Source: Flavobacteriales bacterium (GTDB taxonomy: Bacteria; Bacteroidota; Bacteroidia; Flavobacteriales_D; Crocinitomicaceae). Taken from it: a DNA stretch of 64,000 bases. This document shows positions 1-8,117 of the stretch, piece by piece (position 1 is the first letter of the stretch; each line of letters begins with the position of its first letter). The notes under the pieces were generated by a model. It ran no database searches. It saw nothing but the letters and a program-made list of their open reading frames with translations, and was not told the DNA's origin. Position numbers and translations under genes: made by a program. Location: NCBI GenBank assembly GCA_947454525.1, contig CANGJM010000002.1, positions 1-64,000 on the forward strand, read 5' to 3'.

Positions 1-641
1 ATAAAAGGTGGTGTAAACCAGCTTGGAATGGGTCCGTAGGTGATGCTCGGATTATTCACCCCAACACTTAAAAAGTTTCGGCAGGTGAAGTCAGTTGAAT
101 TTGCGAGTTGATTATGAACCTCCACACAGAAAACATTCGTGCCATTCACCAAAAGTCCGTTTAATTGGTTTTGGTTAAAGATGAGTTGATCTGGCTGTTG
201 ATTCTGATACAATTTGGCTTCATGTGATATGTTAGCCAATTGATTGAATGCAGGTTGATTGGTTCCGGAAAGTCCATTTCTGGCAACTTCCGTACCGTTT
301 AAATAGGCGACAAATCCATCATCGTAATCAAAGTGAAGCGCCATCGCAACGATTTGATTGAGGTTTGCAATAGTGAATTCAATTCGGGTGTAAACTGAAA
401 CAGAGGAACTTGGTAAAATGGTGTTGTCGTCTCCATCCCCATATCCAAACCCACCTGTTCCCTGAAACCATGAGTTGACGGTAAATGAGGGTGTAATCCA
501 TTCTGGTGAAGACGCAGCAGTAGGAACCTGATAATACCAGGAGCTGTTATCCTTTACAATCGTTTCCCAATGATGCACTTGACTGTGTGCAACAGAAAAC
601 AAAAGACACAAGAATACAATGGAAAGACGCAAAAACTTCAT
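1..641 (-). CDS. Secreted protein, probable N-terminal part of a lamin-tail/CotH-type protein (3' end outside window)
   Basis: Reading the minus strand from the ATG at 641 gives an open frame of 213 codons that reaches the left edge with no stop, so only the N-terminus is present. It begins with a signal peptide (MKFLRLSIVFLCLLFSVAHS), followed by a beta-rich region with WFQGTGGFGYGDGDDNT and FDYDDGFVAYLNGTEVARNG. These two motifs are, from memory, typical of the galactose-binding-like domain at the start of Flavobacteriales CotH-kinase or lamin-tail surface proteins. The catalytic or sorting parts would lie outside the window, so the function is not established. It lies just downstream of lnt (14 bases between lnt's stop and this start) on the same strand. 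Confidence 0.75.
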   Translation of the reverse strand, partial: MKFLRLSIVFLCLLFSVAHSQVHHWETIVKDNSSWYYQVPTAASSPEWITPSFTVNSWFQGTGGFGYGDGDDNTILPSSSVSVYTRIEFTIANLNQIVAMALHFDYDDGFVAYLNGTEVARNGLSGTNQPAFNQLANISHEAKLYQNQQPDQLIFNQNQLNGLLVNGTNVFCVEVHNQLANSTDFTCRNFLSVGVNNPSITYGPIPSWFTPPF

Positions 642-655
642 TAAGCCAAAGATAC

Positions 656-2254
656 CTATTTCTTTTTACTTAATATAACCTTAACAATGGTAGTGATGAA
701 GATCAAAATGAAGAGAAATGCGGATAAAACCCCAATATAATCTCCGTGTTTAGCATAGAATGTCATGCGATCCAACAGTGGAATGGAATACGAGAAAGCA
801 GCTTCTTTCCAGTACTTCGTTTCTTTTTGAATTCGTCCGTATTCATCAAAAACCCCACTTTTTCCGGTATTCGCACTTCGGATTACCCAACGTCTGTTTT
901 CAATGGCACGCAAAGAAGAGAAGGAAAAATGTTGTTTGTACCCTGGTGAATCTCCCCACCAACCATCGTTGGTGATAACAGTTAAAAAAGGCGCACCTTT
1001 TTTAACTTGTTTCGAAACAAAGTCACCATAAATGGATTCATAACAAACGATCGGCGCCAGTTTTTGTTTTGCGCGAAAAATTCTCGGTTCCTTTTCAATC
1101 CCCAAGGTTCCGGATGTTCCGCCGTTTTCAATGGCCAATGTCTCTAAAAATGGAAATAAATTCGAAAATGGAATCATCTCTACACCTGGAACTAGTTTGG
1201 ACTTGTGAATGAAAGCCGGTTCTCCCTTTTGAGGAATGTGTAGCGAACTATTGTAACTTTCATAGTAGATTCTTTGTCCTGGAATGTACACACTTGCTCG
1301 AGAATGTTTGGTGTCAAACAATTCTACGGTCGATGCTCCGATAAGCAATTCTGCCTTACCCCATTTTCTCATTTCGGATTGAATCAGCGAGTAAAACGGT
1401 AGTCCTGGCAAACGAGACTCGATAAATCCCTGACTAATGGCTGTTTCTGGTCCAACGACCAAATCAGTGGTGGAATCCACAACGGAATTGGCAAGCTTAA
1501 AAAAGCGTTGAAGTTGTTGCTCGTTGCTCGTTCCTAAAGCAAACTTCTCGTTGTAGGGATCCACATTGGGTTGAACGACCGCTACTGTGTAAAGTCGTGC
1601 GCCTTTGAAAGGTAAAACAGGAAGTTTTTTCCAGCTAAAAATAATTGGAAGCACAAAAATGAATAGTGAGCTAATCAACCATTTATTCCATTTTTTATTT
1701 TTATGTATCCACACAGATTGGAACCATTGAAATTGTAAAATATTTACAGCAAGCACCCAAGCACTACCACCGAAAACACCTGTGTATTCATACCATTGAA
1801 TCCAACTGATGCGAATACTGAAAAAGTTACCCAATGTTAACCAAGGCCAGGAAAGGTCCCAGTTGAAATGAAAATACTCAAAACTGATCCAGAGTGGAAT
1901 GAGTGTCCAGACTGCCCAATTAGACTTTAGTCCTTTCTTCACGAAATGAAAAAGGACAAAGGTCAGCGACATGAACAAGGTGTTGAAGACGAAAGCTAAA
2001 AGTGCGCCAACGAAGGAAGAATTTGCTACCCACCAAGTCGTTCCTAAATTGAAAATTAAAAAAGCGATATAGGTTTGAAGGAACAAGTGCCATCCACCTT
2101 TGGATTTTGCTTGTAAATCTTCAGACAGAAACAAGAGCGGAACAAAGCCAATAAAAACGAGGGGTGTGATACTTCCAGTAAAGGGGAAGGAAATGCTCAG
2201 AAGGATTCCAGAACAAAGACTTAATAGGTAACGTTGCGCTCGGGTAAAGTTCAT
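656..2254 (-). CDS. lnt: Apolipoprotein N-acyltransferase
   Basis: Inner membrane enzyme that adds the third acyl chain to the N-terminal cysteine of lipoproteins. The 532-residue length fits the family. About six hydrophobic segments fill the first 220 residues, then a periplasmic nitrilase-like domain follows. The catalytic Glu is visible in VVGPETAI, the Lys in FIHKSKLVPGVE and the Cys in PIVCYESIYGDF, and a last membrane segment closes the protein (GVLSAFLFILIFITTIVKVI). The start at 2254 gives MNFTRAQRYLLSLCSGILLS, which goes directly into the first membrane helix. It is separated from rpmA by a strong terminator, so it probably has its own promoter in the short gap near 2260-2320, though I could not identify one. 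Confidence 0.95.
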   Translation of the reverse strand: MNFTRAQRYLLSLCSGILLSISFPFTGSITPLVFIGFVPLLFLSEDLQAKSKGGWHLFLQTYIAFLIFNLGTTWWVANSSFVGALLAFVFNTLFMSLTFVLFHFVKKGLKSNWAVWTLIPLWISFEYFHFNWDLSWPWLTLGNFFSIRISWIQWYEYTGVFGGSAWVLAVNILQFQWFQSVWIHKNKKWNKWLISSLFIFVLPIIFSWKKLPVLPFKGARLYTVAVVQPNVDPYNEKFALGTSNEQQLQRFFKLANSVVDSTTDLVVGPETAISQGFIESRLPGLPFYSLIQSEMRKWGKAELLIGASTVELFDTKHSRASVYIPGQRIYYESYNSSLHIPQKGEPAFIHKSKLVPGVEMIPFSNLFPFLETLAIENGGTSGTLGIEKEPRIFRAKQKLAPIVCYESIYGDFVSKQVKKGAPFLTVITNDGWWGDSPGYKQHFSFSSLRAIENRRWVIRSANTGKSGVFDEYGRIQKETKYWKEAAFSYSIPLLDRMTFYAKHGDYIGVLSAFLFILIFITTIVKVILSKKK

Positions 2255-2321
2255 GTAATCTGTTTGAATAAAGGTAGTGAATTTGTCTAAATGAAGGACT
2301 CGCCAATTTCGTGGGCAAAAA

Positions 2322-2345
2322 AAAAGACCGCAATTGCGGTCTTTT
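2322..2345 (-). terminator. Rho-independent terminator of rplU-rpmA
   Basis: Perfect inverted repeat AAAAGACCGCAA/TTGCGGTCTTTT. On the minus strand the stem is followed by a run of nine T, directly downstream of the rpmA stop. Confidence 0.9.
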
Positions 2346-2364
2346 CAATGATATCATCTGTTAA

Positions 2365-2634
2365 TTATGCAGTTGCAGTTTCAAATGGAACTACAGATAC
2401 AAATGAACGATTGTCTTTTTTCTTACGAAATTCTACTAAACCATCCGTTAAAGCAAACAATGTGTGGTCTTTTCCAATTCCAACATTGTTACCTGGGTGA
2501 TGTTGCGTTCCTCTCTGACGAACAATAATGTTTCCAGAGATTGCTGCTTGTCCACCAAAAATTTTCACACCTAAGCGTTTGCTATGTGATTCACGACCGT
2601 TTTTCGAACTACCGACTCCTTTTTTGTGTGCCAT
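2365..2634 (-). CDS. rpmA: 50S ribosomal protein L27
   Basis: Component of the large ribosomal subunit near the peptidyl transferase centre. The 89 residues start with [24 protein letters not shown] and contain [15 protein letters not shown] and [12 protein letters not shown], the family signature. The start has no N-terminal extension of the kind cleaved in Firmicutes L27. It is co-transcribed with rplU, 33 bases upstream, and closed by a terminator at 2322-2345. Confidence 0.98.
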   Translation of the reverse strand: MAHKKGVGSSKNGRESHSKRLGVKIFGGQAAISGNIIVRQRGTQHHPGNNVGIGKDHTLFALTDGLVEFRKKKDNRSFVSVVPFETATA

Positions 2635-2667
2635 GGTTTCTCTATATTATTCCTGAATTCAGGATGA

Positions 2668-2979
2668 TTATGCTTTAATATTTGTAATTGTAATTGCAGT
2701 AAACTGCTGACGGTGACCGTTTCTTTTTCTGTAACCTTTTCTACGTTTCTTTTTGAAAATAATTACTTTGTCTCCTTTCACGTGGTCAATTACCGTTGCG
2801 GTAACGATTGCACCTTCTATAGCTGGGGCGCCAAGTGTGATTTTGCCATCATTGTCAACTAACAATACACGATCGAATTCTAAATTCGCTCCTGCCTCTG
2901 CTGCTAAACGATGTACAAAAACCTTCTGGTCTTTTTGCACTTTAAACTGCTGCCCTGCTATCTCTACAATTGCGTACAT
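2668..2979 (-). CDS. rplU: 50S ribosomal protein L21
   Basis: Large-subunit ribosomal protein of 103 residues. It opens with [20 protein letters not shown] and ends with a basic tail containing [17 protein letters not shown], both diagnostic for L21. It is the first gene of the rplU-rpmA operon, driven by a perfect Bacteroidetes promoter at 3021-3051, with about 35 bases of leader. Confidence 0.98.
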   Translation of the reverse strand: MYAIVEIAGQQFKVQKDQKVFVHRLAAEAGANLEFDRVLLVDNDGKITLGAPAIEGAIVTATVIDHVKGDKVIIFKKKRRKGYRKRNGHRQQFTAITITNIKA

Positions 2980-3020
2980 ATAGCTTGTTTTAATTTGTTA
3001 TTTCGCCCAAAATTGGAGGG

Positions 3021-3051
3021 CAAATATACATATTTAATTTCATATGCCAAA
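3021..3051 (-). promoter_or_regulatory. Bacteroidetes-type promoter of rplU-rpmA
   Basis: On the minus strand: -33 box TTTG (3048-3051), a spacer of exactly 19 bases, then -7 box TATATTTG (3021-3028). This matches the Bacteroidetes housekeeping consensus TTTG-N19-TAnnTTTG at every fixed position. Confidence 0.85.
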
Positions 3052-3077
3052 CGAATTCCACTTTTTTCACACGAAAC

Positions 3078-4004
3078 CTACGGATTTTGACTGCCTTTTT
3101 TAAAAAGGAGCTGTCCGTAATTGGCTAAAATCACACCAGAAATGACGATAAACATGGAGATTACTTGTGTGCTCGTAATGCGTTCGTGGAAATAAGTACC
3201 AATGATCACAGCGACAATTGGAATGAGGTAGGTGACGCTACTTGCAAATAGCGCGGAAGAGGATTGAATGATTCCGTTAAATAAGAAAACGGCAAAAGCT
3301 GTTCCGACAATAGCCAAAATAGCAATGGCTGTAAATCCGCTCCAAGCATCGGGATGATGGTTGAAAACATCAAGTGTATCAAATGCAAATAATCCAATAA
3401 TCGATGGGATAAAGACCATCCCGAATCCACCTGCAGCAACGTGAATTGGCTTGTAGGCCCCTAATTTAAATTTGATCGTATTTAGGCTGATTCCGTATAA
3501 AAACGTTGCCAACACAATCGCAAGCGACGGCAGCAGTTCTTGTCCGTTTGTTTGAACTCCACCAGTATTGAATACCAAAATCGTAATCCCGCAAAATCCA
3601 ATGATCGTCCCGATTAACTGGTAACGAGTGATTTTATTAGAGAAGAATAAATAACCTACAAGTAAAGTAAAGATGGGAGTGAAACTATTCATGATTCCTG
3701 CCAAACCAGAAGAAATGTGCGTTTCTGCATAGGTGAACAAAAAGGCTGGAATGAAATTTCCACATACTCCCACCGTGGCAAAGTAAAAAAGGTCCTTTCT
3801 GGATTTTAATTGACGCAACACTTGAATAGTGAAGGGTAGTAGTACGAGTCCAGCTAGTAGCATGCGAAGCGCCCCAACCTGTAGGGAAGAGAAGATTTGA
3901 CGGTGTTGATCGTTGTACATTCCTTTCTTCATGAGGATGAACGAACTTCCCCAAATACATGCGAGTAAGGCGAGTAATAACCAACTTTTTAAATTGCTTT
4001 TCAT
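3078..4004 (-). CDS. EamA/DMT-family transporter
   Basis: Predicted inner membrane metabolite exporter of 308 residues with about ten hydrophobic helices in two EamA repeats. The first repeat starts at residue 7 (SWLLLALLACIWGSSFILMK, the typical WGSSF motif), and the second is visible around ATFLYGISLNTIKFKLG. The substrate cannot be told from sequence. The ATG at 4004 was chosen because it gives KSNLKSW before the first helix. The gene is divergent from mraZ and followed by the rplU promoter region. Confidence 0.88.
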   Translation of the reverse strand: MKSNLKSWLLLALLACIWGSSFILMKKGMYNDQHRQIFSSLQVGALRMLLAGLVLLPFTIQVLRQLKSRKDLFYFATVGVCGNFIPAFLFTYAETHISSGLAGIMNSFTPIFTLLVGYLFFSNKITRYQLIGTIIGFCGITILVFNTGGVQTNGQELLPSLAIVLATFLYGISLNTIKFKLGAYKPIHVAAGGFGMVFIPSIIGLFAFDTLDVFNHHPDAWSGFTAIAILAIVGTAFAVFLFNGIIQSSSALFASSVTYLIPIVAVIIGTYFHERITSTQVISMFIVISGVILANYGQLLFKKGSQNP

Positions 4005-4078
4005 GGGACAAAAGTACGCATTATTTCAGGCTTGAAATTGTGTATAAACAAGGGAAATGAACACAGTGTTAAAAAGTC

Positions 4079-4093
4079 TCCCACATATTCCCA
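4079..4093 (-). promoter_or_regulatory. Candidate MraZ-binding repeats, distal pair
   Basis: On the minus strand two TGGGA copies (4093-4089 and 4083-4079) are separated by five bases, period 10. This is the spacing and sequence described for the MraZ operator (TGGGN repeats with 5-base spacers). They lie about 47 bases upstream of the mraZ -33 box and in the opposite orientation to the gene. Confidence 0.35.
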
Positions 4094-4139
4094 CAATTTC
4101 GATTAAACATAGTTAAATAAAGGCTTTTTGAAAATATAT

Positions 4140-4170
4140 TTTGTTTAAAACGAAACATATAATACCTTTG
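4140..4170 (+). promoter_or_regulatory. Bacteroidetes-type promoter of the dcw cluster
   Basis: -33 box TTTG (4140-4143), spacer of 19 bases, -7 box TACCTTTG (4163-4170). It is a perfect match to TTTG-N19-TAnnTTTG. Transcription should start near 4177, giving a leader of roughly 70 bases before mraZ. Confidence 0.85.
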
Positions 4171-4201
4171 AACGTTAGAAGTTATTAACATTTAAAAATC
4201 C

Positions 4202-4228
4202 AGTGGTAAAAAGTGGTAGAAATCCACT
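4202..4228 (+). promoter_or_regulatory. Candidate MraZ-binding repeats in the mraZ leader
   Basis: AGTGGTA occurs at 4202-4208 and again at 4212-4218, so TGGTA-N5-TGGTA has a 10-base period, followed by an inverted CCACT at 4224-4228. The arrangement copies the known MraZ box with T in place of the third G. It lies in the predicted 5' leader of mraZ. Confidence 0.4.
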
Positions 4229-4249
4229 AATTTTACCCATTATAAAGCT

Positions 4250-4708
4250 ATGGCAGGATTAGTAGGAGAATTTGAAGTGAAATTGGATGAAAAAGGCCGA
4301 TTTCTTTTGCCTTCCGGATTACGGAAGCAACTTCCTCCTGCGTCCCAGCGAGATTTCATGTTGAACAAAGGATTCGAAGACTGTTTGACGCTGTATCCGC
4401 TTTCCGATTGGGAGCAGATCAGCGCGAAACTTTCTAAATTGAATTTGTTTAAACCGCAAAATCGAATGTTCTATCGATTGTTCCATCAAGGAGCGAAACA
4501 ATTGGCATTAGACAATGCGGGACGTTTATTAATTCCAATTGCTCACATGGAGCGCGTGGGATTGGTTTCTGAAGTGATGCTTATCGCATACAACGACAGA
4601 ATTGAAATCTGGGACAAATCCAAATACTTCAATATGATTGAAGGAAACATGGCAGACTTCGCTGATTTGGCGGATGAAGTAATGGGTGATTTGGACAATG
4701 GAGAATAA
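4250..4708 (+). CDS. mraZ: Transcriptional regulator MraZ
   Basis: Small AbrB-fold DNA-binding protein that heads division/cell wall clusters and, in other bacteria, represses its own operon. The 152 residues start with MAGLVGEFEVKLDEKGRFLLPSGLR (first AbrB half). The second half follows around residues 85-105 (LALDNAGRLLIPIAHMERVG). It has its own perfect promoter and possible operator repeats in the leader. The end overlaps the start of rsmH by 11 bases, pointing to coupled translation. Confidence 0.96.
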   Translation: MAGLVGEFEVKLDEKGRFLLPSGLRKQLPPASQRDFMLNKGFEDCLTLYPLSDWEQISAKLSKLNLFKPQNRMFYRLFHQGAKQLALDNAGRLLIPIAHMERVGLVSEVMLIAYNDRIEIWDKSKYFNMIEGNMADFADLADEVMGDLDNGE

Positions 4709-5612
4709 TATAGACTATCACATACCGGTTCTTTTTCAAGAAAGCATAGATGCCTTGGTGATTAAACCAAATGGTACATATGTTGATGTGACTTTTGGTG
4801 GCGGTGGACACGCACGTGCCATCTTTGAACAATTAAATCCGGAAGGAAAACTCATCGTTTTTGATCAAGATTCCGACGCTAAGAAAAATGCGTGGGAAGC
4901 TCCGAATTTTCATTTCGTCGCGGCAAATTTCGCCTTCTTAAAAAATCACTTGCAGTTATTGCGCATCAATCATGTGGATGGAATCCTTGCAGATTTAGGT
5001 GTTTCGTCTCATCAATTTGATACAGGTGAACGTGGGTTTTCAATCCGTGAAAGCGCTCCTTTAGATATGCGCATGAATCAACAGTCTGGAAAATCTGCCC
5101 ATCATGTTGTCAATGAATACGAAGAGCATGAGCTCATTCGCATTTTTAGAAATTATGGCGAATTGAAAAATGCCCGTAGCATCGCTTCGGAAATCATTCG
5201 TAAAAGAGCAGATGGTGTCATTGAAACAACCGGTGATTTAATGCACATGTTGAAACGCTTCGCTCCGAAATTTAAGGATCATAAATTTTACGCGCAGGTT
5301 TTTCAAGCAATCCGAATCGAAGTTAACCAAGAATTACAAGTACTGGAGGACATGTTGACTCAAGCGGCGGATGTATTAGCACCGGGTGGAAGGTTGGTAG
5401 TGATCTCTTATCATTCTTTAGAGGATCGTCCAGTGAAAAATTTCATGAAACGTGGTTCGTTCTCTGGCGAAATTGAAAAAGACTTTTTTGGAAATGTCCA
5501 AAAACCATTAACGGAAATCGTTCGACATCCCATTGTTTCTTCCGATGAGGAGAATGAACGTAACCCAAGAGCACGTAGCGCGAAACTTAGAATTGCTGAG
5601 AAGAATGCATGA
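4698..5612 (+). CDS. rsmH: 16S rRNA (cytosine-1402-N4)-methyltransferase
   Basis: SAM-dependent enzyme that methylates C1402 of 16S rRNA (MraW). The family start is visible as YHIPVLFQESIDAL, then the SAM motif YVDVTFGGGGHARAI, ILADLGVSSHQFD, GFSIRESAPLDMRM and the C-terminal VISYHSLEDRPVKNFMK. The frame opens at a GTG at 4686, but I chose the ATG at 4698 (304 residues) because the conserved part begins seven residues later. It overlaps mraZ by 11 bases and ftsL by 8 bases. Confidence 0.97.
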   Translation: MENNIDYHIPVLFQESIDALVIKPNGTYVDVTFGGGGHARAIFEQLNPEGKLIVFDQDSDAKKNAWEAPNFHFVAANFAFLKNHLQLLRINHVDGILADLGVSSHQFDTGERGFSIRESAPLDMRMNQQSGKSAHHVVNEYEEHELIRIFRNYGELKNARSIASEIIRKRADGVIETTGDLMHMLKRFAPKFKDHKFYAQVFQAIRIEVNQELQVLEDMLTQAADVLAPGGRLVVISYHSLEDRPVKNFMKRGSFSGEIEKDFFGNVQKPLTEIVRHPIVSSDEENERNPRARSAKLRIAEKNA

Positions 5613-6012
5613 AGATGAATTGATAACAGGTGCAAAAACACCAAGGTCGGAAAAGCCGAAAGCTTCGAAAAGCGAAAAACGCAGCTCGAAAGCTTCTGCT
5701 TTTACTCAGATTTTGAATGGAGACTTCTTGACGAAGGAGTTTGTCCTGAATAACTTGAACTACATCTTCTTCATCATGTTCCTTTTGATTCTACTTGTAG
5801 CGAAAGGATATTATGGAAAACAAGTGAACAAGGATCTTGATAACGCTCAAAAGGAATTAGATCAAAATGCTGCTGAGTACATCGAGGCAAAAGCACGCTT
5901 AGAACTCAGAACAAGAAGATACAAACTAGCTGAAAAGTTAGAAAAAAGAGAAATTAAAGAAACGAAAAACGCAACGAAAGTCATTCGCTTGAAACGAAAA
6001 GATCATGAGTAA
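5605..6012 (+). CDS. ftsL: FtsL-like cell division protein
   Basis: Bitopic membrane protein in the FtsL position of the dcw cluster. From the ATG at 5605 it has 135 residues: a basic cytoplasmic N-terminus of about 55 residues rich in Lys and Ser, one membrane helix (LNYIFFIMFLLILLVAKGYY), then a charged periplasmic coiled coil (QVNKDLDNAQKELDQNAAEY). FtsL proteins share shape rather than sequence, so position and topology are the main support. The frame is open upstream to 5533, but that part lies inside rsmH. It overlaps rsmH and ftsI by 8 bases each. Confidence 0.8.
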   Translation: MHEDELITGAKTPRSEKPKASKSEKRSSKASAFTQILNGDFLTKEFVLNNLNYIFFIMFLLILLVAKGYYGKQVNKDLDNAQKELDQNAAEYIEAKARLELRTRRYKLAEKLEKREIKETKNATKVIRLKRKDHE

Positions 6013-8116
6013 GGACCTGGATAAAAAATTCTTGAAACGTCGTGCCTTTACGGTTTACTTCACCTTCGTGGCGCTGATTTTAGTTGTGCTTTATTCTACC
6101 GCTAAACTTCAAATCGAAGGACGAAGCAGCTTGTTCAATGACGTAGATAAAAAATTACCGGTTCAAATTGTGAAAAGAGTTCCCCGCATGGGTGAAATCT
6201 TAGACATGAATGGAATTCCTTTGGTGACTTCTGTGACTTTTTATGATATCCACATGGATCCAACTGTAGTTGATCAGAAATTGTTCGATTCGGAATTGGC
6301 TGGACTCGCAGCTGGATTAAACAGAATGTATCCTGATAAGTCCGCAAGAGAATATGAGAATGAAATTCGCAGTGCACGCGAAAACAAGTCTCGTTACTTA
6401 TTGATTCGCAAACGTGTCACCAACGATGAGCGCAAAATGCTCAATAAACTTCCGATTTTCAAAGAAGGACAAATGAAAGGCGGAATCATTGATAACGAGG
6501 AAACCATTTTGCGTAAAAAACCATACGGAAATATGTTGAGTAGAACCCTTGGTTACTACAAGTTTGATAAGAAAGAACTGAAAGTAGGAATCGAAGGTGC
6601 GTTCTACCATTACTTAAAAGGTGAGGACGGAGAAGAACTAGAACAACGCATTTCTTCTGGGTGGAAAAAAACCGGAAAAATCATTAAGGATGCTGTTGAA
6701 GGCGCAAATGTAATTACGTCCATCGACAAAGAAATTCAAGAAGTTGCGCATTCCGAATTGGAAAAGCAAATGATACACATGAATGCGCAAGAAGGTTGCG
6801 TGATCGTGATGGATGTGAAAACAGGTTTCGTTCGCGCAATCGCGAATTTATCGAAACAAGAAAAAGGTGGGTATGCGGAATCGTACAACTTCGCCATTGG
6901 TAACGCTGAAGTTCCAGGTTCCACCTATAAATTGGCTTCTGTCATGGCTGGACTTGAGGACAATAAGTTCAAAATCACGGACCTGGTAAATGCAAATGGA
7001 TCCTACTTTATTGCTGGAGGAAAATTGTCTGATTCAAACCATGGAATGGGTTACGGAAGAATTACCATTAAAAAAGCATTCGAAAAATCCTCTAACGTGA
7101 TCGCTCAAATCATGTACAGAGCATACCGTTCTGAACCTCAAAAATTCTTAGATCGCTTGGCTCAGTTTGGACTGACAGAAAAATTAGGTATCGACATCGA
7201 AGGAGAGAAAAAACCATTCGTGCCTCAACCTGGAACAAGCGGTTGGTCTGCCATGTCTATTCCATGGATGTCCATTGGATATGAATTGAAACAATCTCCA
7301 CTTCAAACCTTAGCTTTTTATAACGCTGTTGCCAATAACGGAACACTGGTTCGTCCACAATTCGTACAACAGATAAAACGATCTGGAAATGTGATAAAAA
7401 CATTTAAACCGGTGATCATCAAAGATCAAATCTGCTCGAAAAGTACGCTGGCAGTAATGAAGGCTTGCTTAGAAGGAGTGATGACAAATGGAACCGGTCA
7501 CGATTTGAAAAGTTCATTTTTTACTATTGCTGGTAAAACGGGTACTGCAAAATTAATGGGAGATAACAAGCAATACAACGACGAAAAAATGAGCTTTTAT
7601 CAAGCTTCCTTCGTTGGTTATTTCCCCGCAAATAAGCCGATTTATTCGTGTATCGTGGTTATTTCAAAACCAAAAAGAGAATATTACGGAGCACGAGTTT
7701 CCGGAACGGTGTTCGCTGAAATCGCGAATAAAGTTTATGCATCAGCACTTCAGTATCACAAAGCAGTGAACTCAAAACGAGCGGTTAAATCTGCAGATCT
7801 TCCGAAAGTAAAGGCTGCTTCTAATCGCGACATTACTCAAATTCTAAAGTCCTTTAATCTTCGCTACCAATTAAATGACGACACAGAATGGATTCAGTCT
7901 GACACATTGAAAGGTTCTATCCATTTAAATCGTAAAAAAATTCACAAAAAATTAGTCCCTGATGTTTCTGGTCTAACTGCGAAAGATGCCATTTATCTAT
8001 TGGAGTCCGCAGGAATGATTGTGAGAATGCAAGGGAAAGGAACAGTGAAAAGTCAGTCAATTCAAGCGGGAAATCCCTTGGTGAAAGGACAATTAATCAA
8101 AATCACATTAAACTAA
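6005..8116 (+). CDS. ftsI: Penicillin-binding protein 3 (FtsI) with C-terminal PASTA domain
   Basis: Septal peptidoglycan transpeptidase, 703 residues. One N-terminal membrane helix (residues 13-32) is followed by the dimerisation domain (VPRMGEILDMNGIPLVTS). The transpeptidase domain has the three active-site motifs: S306-T-Y-K, S362-S-N and K511-T-G. A single PASTA repeat ends the protein (about residues 648-703, LVPDVSGLTAKDAIYLLESA). The ATG overlaps ftsL by 8 bases. The PASTA tail is common in Bacteroidetes and Firmicutes division PBPs and absent from E. coli FtsI. Confidence 0.96.
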   Translation: MSKDLDKKFLKRRAFTVYFTFVALILVVLYSTAKLQIEGRSSLFNDVDKKLPVQIVKRVPRMGEILDMNGIPLVTSVTFYDIHMDPTVVDQKLFDSELAGLAAGLNRMYPDKSAREYENEIRSARENKSRYLLIRKRVTNDERKMLNKLPIFKEGQMKGGIIDNEETILRKKPYGNMLSRTLGYYKFDKKELKVGIEGAFYHYLKGEDGEELEQRISSGWKKTGKIIKDAVEGANVITSIDKEIQEVAHSELEKQMIHMNAQEGCVIVMDVKTGFVRAIANLSKQEKGGYAESYNFAIGNAEVPGSTYKLASVMAGLEDNKFKITDLVNANGSYFIAGGKLSDSNHGMGYGRITIKKAFEKSSNVIAQIMYRAYRSEPQKFLDRLAQFGLTEKLGIDIEGEKKPFVPQPGTSGWSAMSIPWMSIGYELKQSPLQTLAFYNAVANNGTLVRPQFVQQIKRSGNVIKTFKPVIIKDQICSKSTLAVMKACLEGVMTNGTGHDLKSSFFTIAGKTGTAKLMGDNKQYNDEKMSFYQASFVGYFPANKPIYSCIVVISKPKREYYGARVSGTVFAEIANKVYASALQYHKAVNSKRAVKSADLPKVKAASNRDITQILKSFNLRYQLNDDTEWIQSDTLKGSIHLNRKKIHKKLVPDVSGLTAKDAIYLLESAGMIVRMQGKGTVKSQSIQAGNPLVKGQLIKITLN

Positions 8117-8117
8117 T

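Noticed and set aside
3685..4011. 108-codon minus-strand frame over the EamA gene
   Set aside because: Alternative frame of a clear ten-helix transporter; no signature.
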